From Chlamydiota bacterium (GTDB lineage Bacteria; Auribacterota; Tritonobacteria; UBA1439): 64,000 bases of DNA. A program made the translations under genes and the position numbers. A model generated the notes under the pieces. It saw only the letters and a list, made by a program, of their open reading frames with translations. It was not told where the DNA came from and made no database searches. Location of the stretch: contig JAAYCL010000014.1 in NCBI GenBank assembly GCA_012729785.1, positions 1 to 64,000 on the forward strand, in the 5' to 3' direction. This document shows, one piece after another, positions 42,542 to 49,618 of this stretch (its first letter is position 1; every line of letters begins with the position of its first letter).

Positions 42542-42570
42542 CGTGCCCCTCTCCGTCGAGGCGGCCCGCC

Positions 42571-43593
42571 TCAGGCGGCGCCGCCGGCCGTCTTCTCCAC
42601 GTCCCAGTTGTTCGCGACGATCAGGGCGCGGGTCCTGCGCCCGTCCTTCTCGATCTCGACGAGCTCGCCCGCGGCGCGGATATGCTCGCCGACGCAAAAC
42701 TCGCCGCGCACGTAGCTGTCGGAGAGGACGAGGACGAACCGCTCCTCCCGCACCCCGTCGACCTCGGCCTCCTCGAGGGGGAAGACGAGCGGCATGTAGA
42801 TCGAGTGGCGGATATCGGTGATGCGGGCCTCGAGGCGCGCCTCCTTCCGGAGGCTGCGGATGCGGCAGTCCCGCAGCGGGATCTCGTCCTCGCGCGCGTA
42901 GATGAAGAACGGGCAGACGAGGATGCCGCCGTGATAGAGGCGCAGCGGCCAGAACTTCCCGAACTCGTGGACGTGGCGGGAGGGGTCCTCCCGGACGAGG
43001 GCGAGGATGCGCCGCATCAGGGCGTAGTTCTCCTCCACCGTGCCGTGCACGGCGAGGTCGGTGTCATCGTCGTGCTCCTCGAGTCGCCCGTACTGGAGCG
43101 AGCCGGTCAGGCCCATCCGTTCGACCGGGACCTCCAGCAGCTCGCTGGCCGCCCGAACCCCCTTGTCGATCTTCGGGTAGAGCTCCATGCAGAGCCGGAG
43201 GGACTTCTTGGAGTCGAAGAAGCCGACGAAATCGCTGCGCGGCATCAGGAGGTTGTTCTTGATCACCGGGGCGACGCAGGCGCTCCGCGCGAGGTCGGGG
43301 AAGAGGGTGTAGTGCATCTCGATCTGCTGCGGGTTGGTGAACGAGTGCATCTTCCCGTCGCGGTACGTCTTGTGGAGGCAGTCGTAGTCGCGGCCGAAGA
43401 TCTCCGCCCAGCCGCCCTTTTTCGGGTAGTAGAGTATCTTCGCGGAGATCATCCCGGGCGGATGGCAGTAGCCCTGGGCGAAGGCGAGGCTGCCGTCCTT
43501 CCTGAGGAAGTAGGTGCAGTCGGTGACCCTCTCCCCGAGTTCGGCGATGGGGACGAGGAAGATATCCATCATCTCGTCGAAACGATCCTTCAT
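42571..43593 (-). CDS. Pol-beta-fold nucleotidyltransferase-like protein
   Basis: 340 residues, soluble. The centre has GLTGSLQYGRLEEHDDDTDLAVHG, described as a region near residues 162-185, which fits the minimal nucleotidyltransferase motif G-S-x(n)-D-x-D. The N-terminal 150 residues have KKGGWAEIFGRDYDC and DFVGFFDSK blocks, and the C-terminal 80 residues form a beta-rich domain (GEFCVGEHIRAAGELVEI). No precise family is recognised; similar proteins may be commoner in archaea. The start directly follows a minus-strand TATACT 9 bases upstream, without a Shine-Dalgarno. Confidence 0.6.
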   Translation of the reverse strand: MKDRFDEMMDIFLVPIAELGERVTDCTYFLRKDGSLAFAQGYCHPPGMISAKILYYPKKGGWAEIFGRDYDCLHKTYRDGKMHSFTNPQQIEMHYTLFPDLARSACVAPVIKNNLLMPRSDFVGFFDSKKSLRLCMELYPKIDKGVRAASELLEVPVERMGLTGSLQYGRLEEHDDDTDLAVHGTVEENYALMRRILALVREDPSRHVHEFGKFWPLRLYHGGILVCPFFIYAREDEIPLRDCRIRSLRKEARLEARITDIRHSIYMPLVFPLEEAEVDGVREERFVLVLSDSYVRGEFCVGEHIRAAGELVEIEKDGRRTRALIVANNWDVEKTAGGAA

Positions 43594-43602
43594 AGGGGGG
43601 GA

Positions 43603-43608
43603 AGTATA
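43603..43608 (-). promoter_or_regulatory. -10-like TATACT placed for a leaderless transcript
   Basis: On the minus strand TATACT is 9 bases before the ATG at 43,593, and the spacer is a C-run. Confidence 0.4.
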
Positions 43609-43670
43609 CTACAACGGGCCGCGGATGCCACTATGAAGGCGTGTGAGCGTATGGACTCGCGCGGGCGGGC

Positions 43671-43700
43671 GCGCCGCATTTCGAGGCGCCGCATTTCGAG
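43671..43700 (+). repeat. 15-bp direct repeat (two copies)
   Basis: GCGCCGCATTTCGAG occurs twice back to back in the divergent gap between the nucleotidyltransferase-like gene and the SOD gene. It may be a paired regulator site or simple slippage. Confidence 0.5.
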
Positions 43701-43790
43701 GTTGCGCTCCCGATGGCGCCGCGGTAAAATCGGGTGTCCCGCGCGGGGGGCGCATCCGGCGCGCCGGGTCGCGGGCGAGAGGAGGAGGGT

Positions 43791-44483
43791 ATGCATATCG
43801 GACTGTGCGCCGCCTGCTGCGCGGCGCTGGTCGCAGGCGCGGCCGCGGCGGATCCGCCCGCCGCGCCGCCCGCGGCCGTCTCCGCCGCCCCGGCCGCCCG
43901 CTACACGGCCGCGGACTGTTCGCGCCTCAACGGGATCCCCGGCCTGCCCGATGCGCTTCTCTCGATGCACGTCACGCTCTACCAGGGGTACGTGAAGAAC
44001 GCCAATCTTCTGGCGGAGAAGCTGACGGCTCTCTCCGCCGCCGGGGGCGGCCGCTCGCCCGAGTATGCCGAGCTGAAGCGGCGTTTCGGCTGGGAGTACG
44101 ACGGGATGCGTCTGCACGAGCTCTACTTCGAGAACATCTGCTCCCGGCGCGAGGCGCTCGACCCGAAGGGCCCGCTCGCCCGGCGCCTCGCGAGCGACTT
44201 CGGGAGCGTGGAGGCGTGGAGGAAGGAGTTCGTCGACACGGGGATGATGCGCGGCATCGGCTGGGCGGCGCTCGTCGACGACCCGCGGAGCGGCCGGCTG
44301 ACGAACGTCTGGATCGGCGAGCACGATGTCGGGCATCTCGCGGGGGCTCGCATCGTACTCATCGCGGACGTCTTCGAGCACGCGTTCATCACGGAGTTCA
44401 AGCTCGACCGGGCGAAGTACCTCGAGGCGTTCCTCGCCGCCGTCGACTGGAAGGCGGCGGAGAAGCGTCTCGGCGCGCGGTAA
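43791..44483 (+). CDS. Exported Fe/Mn superoxide dismutase-like protein
   Basis: 230 residues with a signal peptide (about 1-20, ending AAAAD) and a Pro/Ala linker before the SOD domain. Expected metal ligands are present: H in LLSMHVTLYQGYV, H in MRLHELYF, and D and H in IADVFEHAF. NLTNVW-like sequence (RLTNVWIGEHD) replaces the usual QDW region, so activity is plausible rather than certain. Most Fe/Mn SODs are cytoplasmic; export would point to handling of periplasmic superoxide. GAGGAGG precedes the ATG. Confidence 0.75.
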   Translation: MHIGLCAACCAALVAGAAAADPPAAPPAAVSAAPAARYTAADCSRLNGIPGLPDALLSMHVTLYQGYVKNANLLAEKLTALSAAGGGRSPEYAELKRRFGWEYDGMRLHELYFENICSRREALDPKGPLARRLASDFGSVEAWRKEFVDTGMMRGIGWAALVDDPRSGRLTNVWIGEHDVGHLAGARIVLIADVFEHAFITEFKLDRAKYLEAFLAAVDWKAAEKRLGAR

Positions 44484-44631
44484 CGCGGAGACACTCTTTG
44501 CAGGGCACACGCGGGGAAGCGGTCGCGAAGTGGACATTCCACGGGTGAACGCGCCATTCCGCCCCGGGTTTTTCACTGTGCCCTGTGCCGCGGCGGGGCG
44601 AGAAGCGGGATCTGAAGAGTGTCCCCGCGTT
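44482..44631. repeat. 150-bp inverted-repeat element with AACGCGG-GACACTCTT ends
   Basis: The ends AACGCGGAGACACTCTT (44,482-44,498) and AAGAGTGTCCCCGCGTT (44,615-44,631) are inverted copies with one mismatch. Inside, CAGGGCACA and TGTGCCCTG form a second inverted pair. It begins 2 bases before the end of the SOD gene's stop codon, in the 312-base gap before the propeller gene. Confidence 0.6.
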
Positions 44632-44727
44632 GTAGTTCCGGTTCTCTCACGTCGTATCTGGTCTTTCCCCCATCAGAGGGGGGGATGTGGCATAACCCAA
44701 GCAAAACGCCAGAGATCCATTTTTCCG

Positions 44728-44756
44728 TTGCACCCCGCTGCGGGCGGGAGTAAGAT
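44728..44756 (+). promoter_or_regulatory. Sigma-70-type promoter (TTGCAC-17-TAAGAT)
   Basis: TTGCAC (44,728-44,733) and TAAGAT (44,751-44,756) are 17 bases apart, and the propeller-gene ATG is 39 bases beyond, after GAGGGGAGGGT. This is the clearest two-box promoter in the window. Confidence 0.6.
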
Positions 44757-44795
44757 CAGCCGGGCGTGCGGTCGGTCGGGAGAGGAGGGGAGGGT

Positions 44796-46301
44796 ATGAA
44801 GAGAATTGTCGCGGCGTTGGCGGTGCTGGTGCTCGCGTCGGGGGCCGCGCAAGCGGGACCGGTGTGGCCGATGCAGGGGCAGAACCCGCAGCGCACGGGG
44901 CAGAGCCCGTTCGCGGGTCCCACGAGACCCGTGCTTCACTGGACCTACCTGACCGGGGGCATCTACAACTCCCCCGCCATCGGCTCGGACGGGACGGTGT
45001 ACTTCGGCTCCCAGGACAACCGGCTCTACGCCGTGAACTCATCCGGGGGGCACAGGTGGACGTACCACACCGGCGGCGGCATCTACAACTCCCCCGCCAT
45101 CGGCTCGGACGGGACGGTGTACGTCGGGTCGCTCGACAATCGTTTCTACGCCGTCAACTCCGCCGGGATGCTCAGGTGGTCGTACTCGACCGGCCCGATA
45201 TCCTCCGCATCATCCCCCGCCATCGGCTCGGACGGGACGATCTACGTCGGGTCGGACTACGACGTCGGGTCGGACTATTGCCAGTTCTATGCATTCAATT
45301 CGAGAGGGACGTGTCGCTGGAGCTACCAGATGCCCGGGATGTCGTCCGGTGTCCCCAAATCCCCGGCGATCGGCTCGGACGGGACGGTGTACGTCGGCTC
45401 CATGGCCAACCGGCTGTACGCCTTCAACTCGAACGGGGCCGTCAGGTGGTCGTACAGCACAGGCGCCCAGCCCTCCGGCCAGTCGATCGGGCCTGACGGG
45501 ACGGTCTACGTCGGATTCGACGACAACCGGCTCTACGCCTTCAAATCCAACGGCGCGCGCAGCTGGTCGTATATGATGGGCAAACACGCCTATTCTTCCC
45601 CCGCCATCGGGTCCGACGGGACGGTCTACGTCGGGTCGTACGACAACCGCCTCTACGCGTTCCATTTCAGCGGGGGCTTCAGGTGGACGTACCGCACCGG
45701 CGGCACCGTCGAATCGTCCCCCGCCATCGGCTCGGACGGGACGGTGTACTTCGGCTCCACGGACAACCGGCTCTACGCCTGCAACTCCATTGGGACGCTC
45801 AGGTGGTCCTACACGGCGACCGCTCTCGTCGAGGCGTGTGGCCCCGCCATCGGCTCGGACGGGACGATCTACTTCGGGACGGGGGACAACCGACTCTGGT
45901 CCGTGGGCGTGCCGACGACGCCGACGCCGACCCCCGTGCCGCCGGCGCAGGTGGACGTCAGCGGAAGCACGGTCTCGCCGGGCGACACGCTCAGCGCCGT
46001 CTTCCGGACCAACCAGCCGATCTCGCAACCGTTCACCGCGTACGCGGTCGTCATATTCCCCGACGGCGCGACGATGGTGAACGTCCTCGACTTCAGCACG
46101 GCATTGAAGCCGGTGGCGAGCGACGTGCAGGGGCTTCCGGCAGGGTTCGAGTACACGCTCATAAACAACCTCGTCATCCCGGGGACGATTCCCCCGGGCC
46201 GATACGAGATCGTGGCGGCGTTCTTCACGCCGGGTCGGCCGATCACGAGCCGGGACGACGCCTTCTACCAGGCGAGCGTGTTCGTGACAGTGCAGCGGTA
46301 G
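44796..46301 (+). CDS. Exported eight-repeat PQQ-like beta-propeller protein
   Basis: 501 residues. A signal peptide (1-20) is followed by eight repeats of about 40 residues of the form SPAIGSDGTVYVGS-DNRLYA-NS-G-RWSY, enough for a closed eight-bladed propeller. The third repeat carries a short duplicated insertion (GSDYDV/GSDYCQ). After a PTTPTPTPVPP linker comes an Ig-like domain of about 110 residues starting VDVSGSTVSPGD. The family is often annotated as PQQ-binding-like, but nothing shows cofactor binding; a cell-surface binding role is equally likely. It stands alone behind its own promoter. Confidence 0.82.
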   Translation: MKRIVAALAVLVLASGAAQAGPVWPMQGQNPQRTGQSPFAGPTRPVLHWTYLTGGIYNSPAIGSDGTVYFGSQDNRLYAVNSSGGHRWTYHTGGGIYNSPAIGSDGTVYVGSLDNRFYAVNSAGMLRWSYSTGPISSASSPAIGSDGTIYVGSDYDVGSDYCQFYAFNSRGTCRWSYQMPGMSSGVPKSPAIGSDGTVYVGSMANRLYAFNSNGAVRWSYSTGAQPSGQSIGPDGTVYVGFDDNRLYAFKSNGARSWSYMMGKHAYSSPAIGSDGTVYVGSYDNRLYAFHFSGGFRWTYRTGGTVESSPAIGSDGTVYFGSTDNRLYACNSIGTLRWSYTATALVEACGPAIGSDGTIYFGTGDNRLWSVGVPTTPTPTPVPPAQVDVSGSTVSPGDTLSAVFRTNQPISQPFTAYAVVIFPDGATMVNVLDFSTALKPVASDVQGLPAGFEYTLINNLVIPGTIPPGRYEIVAAFFTPGRPITSRDDAFYQASVFVTVQR

Positions 46302-46381
46302 CCGAGTTCGGGGCGCTCTTCACGGCACACACGAAGCCGGCGGGATGCAGGGTGCGCGTCCCCCGGGGGTGCGATGGCAGC

Positions 46382-46492
46382 GAAGACGCTGTATGCAACT
46401 GTTTCCGCACGAATGTGGTATGGCATTATTCGTCCCGGGGACGATTAAATCCGTAAGATGTTGAAGCGGTGAGTGTTGTATACAACGTCTGC
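46382..46492. repeat. 111-bp palindromic element, solo copy 1 of the transposase-linked family
   Basis: Left arm 46,382-46,436 starts GAAGACGCTGTATGCAAC; right arm 46,438-46,492, read inverted, starts GCAGACGTTGTATACAAC. Both have 27-base spacers and TCGTCCC inner ends, meeting at one central base (CGTCCC-G-GGGACG). The geometry is the same as the arms of the 7,101-8,067 element, with no gene inside. It ends 17 bases before the peptidase start codon. Confidence 0.8.
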
Positions 46493-46509
46493 GTCGGGGA
46501 GGACGGCGC

Positions 46510-48060
46510 ATGATCCGCCCCGGTCCGTGCTCCATCAGCCGCAGGCCGTTCGTCGCCCCGTGCGGTCGCGGCCCCCGTGCACCCCTGGACGGGGCGGCGC
46601 CCGTTTTCTGGCGCCGGCCCGTCTTCCTGCGCCGGCCCCCTGTGCCGCGCCGTTTCCCCGCGGCCCCCGCGCCGTTTTCCCCCGCGTCGGATCCCGCGGT
46701 CCGGACGGCGCGGCGATTCCTCTCCCTCCACGCCGAAGCCCTCGGCGTCGATCCTCCCTGCCTCGTCTTCGTCCGCCTCTGGCGCACGCGCAGCGGCGCC
46801 CACGTCAGGTTCCAGCAGGTCCTCGACGGCGTCCCCGTCATAGGCGCGCTCCTCGACGTCCACCTCGATGCCGCGGGGACGGCGACCGTCGTGACCGGCG
46901 CCTTCCACCGGGGGCTGAAGAGGAGCGGCGCCTTCCGAAAGGCGGGCATCGGCAAGAGGGAGGCGGCGCGGGTCGCGCGGGCGGACCTCGGGCGCGGCGC
47001 GCGGCTGCGGGCGGAGGAGGGGTGCGCGGAGCTGGTGTTCGTGGAGCGCCGGCACGCGCGGCGGGTCTACAAGGTGGTGCTCCCCGCGTCGCGGCCGCTC
47101 GGAAACTGGGTCTACCTCGTCGACGCCGCCACGGGCGCGATCCTCCGGAGCAGCAACACGATGCGCTTCGCCCGCGGCAGCGTCTTCCCGAGGAGCCCCG
47201 CGGAGGATCCCGCGCCGCGCGTTGTCCCGCTCGAGCGCCTCCGCGACCCGTTCCTCCTGGAGGGGACGCACGTCGCCGTCGTCAACGAGGATTGCCCCGA
47301 GGCGCGCGAGGAGGACGGGGAGTTCCTCTATGATCCCTCCGACACGCACTTCGACGAGGTGATGGCGTACTACCATATCGACCGCGCGGCCGAGGCCTTC
47401 GGGCGCCTCGACCCCGGGATCGAGACCGCGCTGGCGACACGCGGGACGCTGCGCGTCCATGTGCACGCCGGGGAGCGGATGGAGAACGCCTGGTACGATC
47501 CGGCCACCCGCGCCATATACTTGGGCGACGGCGGCGGGCCGGGGCGGTTGAACGACCTCGCCAAGGAGGCGGCGGTGATCTGCCACGAGTACGCCCACGC
47601 CGTGCTCGACCGGGTCAATCCGCACCTGAAGGGGCCCGAGGCCGACGCGTTGCACGAGGGGTACGCCGACTACTTCGGCTGTTCGCTCACCGGAGACCCC
47701 CTGATCGGGGAGTGGGTCGTCGCCGCCCGCGGCGAGCCGTGCCTCCGCAACCTGGGGAACCGCCTGCGCTACCCGCGCGACCTGTCGGGCGCGCCGCACG
47801 CGGACGGCGCGATATGGGCCGGGGCGTGCTGGGACCTTCGACGGGCGCTGGGGCCGGAGACGGCGGACGCGCTCGTCTACGAGAGCATGCATTTCCTGCC
47901 CGAGTTCGCGCGGTTCGCCGACGCGGCGACGGGGCTTGCGCAGGCCGCCGGGTGCGTCTTCGCCGGACGCCACCGGGGGCGGATCGCGGAGGCGCTGGCC
48001 GACAGGGGGTTCGGCGCCGACATCGAGAGGAGGCCGTTATGCGTGCCGCGCCATGCCTGA
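46510..48060 (+). CDS. FTP-domain metallopeptidase (HEYAH, M36/M4-like)
   Basis: 516 residues. After an Arg/Pro-rich N-terminus comes a propeptide-like FTP region (VRFQQVLDGVPVIGALLDVHL near residues 98-118, given as a region). The catalytic HEYAH is at about 360-364, with the third ligand in ALHEGYADYF about 20 residues later, as in fungalysin and thermolysin relatives. Such enzymes are normally secreted, yet no signal peptide is visible. The start lies 17 bases past a 111-bp mobile palindrome, so loss of the original 5' end is possible. The next gene overlaps its end by 22 bases. Confidence 0.75.
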   Translation: MIRPGPCSISRRPFVAPCGRGPRAPLDGAAPVFWRRPVFLRRPPVPRRFPAAPAPFSPASDPAVRTARRFLSLHAEALGVDPPCLVFVRLWRTRSGAHVRFQQVLDGVPVIGALLDVHLDAAGTATVVTGAFHRGLKRSGAFRKAGIGKREAARVARADLGRGARLRAEEGCAELVFVERRHARRVYKVVLPASRPLGNWVYLVDAATGAILRSSNTMRFARGSVFPRSPAEDPAPRVVPLERLRDPFLLEGTHVAVVNEDCPEAREEDGEFLYDPSDTHFDEVMAYYHIDRAAEAFGRLDPGIETALATRGTLRVHVHAGERMENAWYDPATRAIYLGDGGGPGRLNDLAKEAAVICHEYAHAVLDRVNPHLKGPEADALHEGYADYFGCSLTGDPLIGEWVVAARGEPCLRNLGNRLRYPRDLSGAPHADGAIWAGACWDLRRALGPETADALVYESMHFLPEFARFADAATGLAQAAGCVFAGRHRGRIAEALADRGFGADIERRPLCVPRHA

Positions 48061-49025
48061 TCTTCGCGATGCTGCTCTCCGCGGCGCCCGCCAGTCACGA
48101 GCGCGACCTCGCCACACAGCTCCCGGCGGAGGTCGTGGACTACGTCGTGGCGGCCCGGCTCGACGCCGGCCGAGCGGAGGAGTTGCTGAAGGAGCTGTTC
48201 CAGCGGCTGCGGATGCGGCCGCGTTACGCGCTCGCGGTCTTCCCGCTCCCCGGCGACGACCGGGCGCGTCTGATCTTCATCAAGGGGAAGGATGCCGACG
48301 TCGCGCTCGTCAAGAAGGCCCTCGTGGCGATGGACGCGGCGTCTCCCCCGGCGCAGGAGGAGGAGCGCGTTCCGCTGCTGCGGGTGGAAACGGGGGCGGC
48401 GGGGCCCGCGGAGATGCGGCGGCGGATCGTCGCGGCCGCCGCGCGCGCCCGTCTTTCGGTCGCGGACAAGGATCTGTTCATCTACCCGGAGGGGGTCGAG
48501 GGGGGGCTCTTCTTCACCGGGCCCGCGGCGCTCCAGGCCCCTGTCGCCGAGCTCGCCGAGGGGCTCGGGAAGAATCCGCTCCCCGGCGCCGCCGACGCGG
48601 CGCGGGACTGGCTCCTCGGGCTGGGCAGGGAGACCGCGAAATCGTTCGCGGCGCTTCTATCCGCGGCCCTCTCCGCCGCCGCGGTCCTGCTGCTCCACCT
48701 TCTCCTCTGCCGCCTGCCGCGCCTCGGCGCGCGCTACCGGAGATCGTTCCGCTTCTTCTGGGAGAGGCTGTTCGCGTCGTTCAAGGGGAAGGACCTCGCC
48801 TGGGAGATCATCAAGGCGGCGGCGGAGTTCGGGGCCGCCGCGGCCCTCCCGTCGCCGGAACGGATGCGGGGCGCGGCGCCGCCGCGCGCGCAGGCGCTCG
48901 ACGCCGCCCGCCGGTACGCGCGCTGGCGGGGCGTGAATCCGGACGAGCCGGAGATCGCGGGGCTGCTCGATGCGGCGGTGGAGGCGGCGGTGCATCGGGC
49001 CGTCCGCGGGGAGGGGCGGGGGTGA
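48039..49025 (+). CDS. Exported/membrane protein of unknown function
   Basis: 328 residues. A signal sequence (about 1-18) is followed by a soluble region with PAEVVDYVVAARLDAGRAEELL and FPLPGDDRARLIFIKGKD blocks. A membrane helix (about residues 207-228, LLSAALSAAAVLLLHLLLC) follows, then a basic cytoplasmic-type tail. No family is recognised. GGAGGCCGTT precedes the ATG, which overlaps the peptidase end, so the two are translationally coupled and the protein may assist or anchor the peptidase. Confidence 0.5.
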   Translation: MRAAPCLIFAMLLSAAPASHERDLATQLPAEVVDYVVAARLDAGRAEELLKELFQRLRMRPRYALAVFPLPGDDRARLIFIKGKDADVALVKKALVAMDAASPPAQEEERVPLLRVETGAAGPAEMRRRIVAAAARARLSVADKDLFIYPEGVEGGLFFTGPAALQAPVAELAEGLGKNPLPGAADAARDWLLGLGRETAKSFAALLSAALSAAAVLLLHLLLCRLPRLGARYRRSFRFFWERLFASFKGKDLAWEIIKAAAEFGAAAALPSPERMRGAAPPRAQALDAARRYARWRGVNPDEPEIAGLLDAAVEAAVHRAVRGEGRG

Positions 49026-49080
49026 GGCGTCGAACGCGCGCCTTCGGCCCGCTGGGCGGCTCGGGGTGCGCGGGCCGTGT

Positions 49081-49086
49081 TACAAT
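49081..49086 (+). promoter_or_regulatory. -10 box TACAAT before the NUDIX gene
   Basis: TACAAT is 29 bases upstream of the inferred GTG start at 49,116. Confidence 0.35.
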
Positions 49087-49115
49087 GGCGTTCCAGACCG
49101 GCAGGGGGGTGCGCA

Positions 49116-49610
49116 GTGGGGAGACCGGAAGCCGAGGAGAGACCGCTGGCCGTGGCGATCGCGGCGCTCGTCCACGAGGGGAGGATACTCCTGATCAGGC
49201 GGGCGCGGGGGGACTACCCGGGGCTCTGGGGTCTGCCCGGCGGGAAGATCGAATGCGGCGAGCATCTGTCGGAGGCGGCGGAGCGGGAGATACGCGAGGA
49301 ATGCGGCATCGAGGCGGCGTTCGTCCGGCACCTCGGCTGCGTCTCGGAGCATTTGGTGGAGGAGGGGCGGGTTAGGCGCCATTTCATCCTGCACGTTTGC
49401 GCGCTCGCACCTCGAGGCACGATGCTGCGCCCCGGCGCCGAGGGGGAGCTGCGCTGGTGCCCGCTGGAGGCGCTTGGGCCGATGCGCGGCGAGATCATCC
49501 CCAGCGATCTGCTCATCATCGAGCGGATGGTGGCGGGGGAGGGGAAAGGGTACTACGACTGCGTGCTCGAGAAGACCGGGGATGCCCACGTGTTGAAAAG
49601 ATTCGTCTGA
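49116..49610 (+). CDS. NUDIX hydrolase
   Basis: 164 residues. The Nudix box is intact: GGKIECGEHLSEAA then REIREECGI. The sequence before it (YPGLWGLPGG) is of the MutT/ADP-ribose pyrophosphatase type, and EEGRVRRHFILHVCAL follows. Substrate class cannot be told; MutT-like nucleotide clean-up is the default. The start is a GTG at 49,116 after a G-rich site. It converges on the histidine kinase gene 8 bases beyond its stop. Confidence 0.85.
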   Translation: MGRPEAEERPLAVAIAALVHEGRILLIRRARGDYPGLWGLPGGKIECGEHLSEAAEREIREECGIEAAFVRHLGCVSEHLVEEGRVRRHFILHVCALAPRGTMLRPGAEGELRWCPLEALGPMRGEIIPSDLLIIERMVAGEGKGYYDCVLEKTGDAHVLKRFV

Positions 49611-49618
49611 GGGATCCG

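Noticed and set aside
46302-46345. A second full copy of the 150-bp inverted-repeat element after the propeller gene
   Set aside because: Only a short imperfect similarity to one end is present, with no inverted partner; it is mentioned as a weak hint only.
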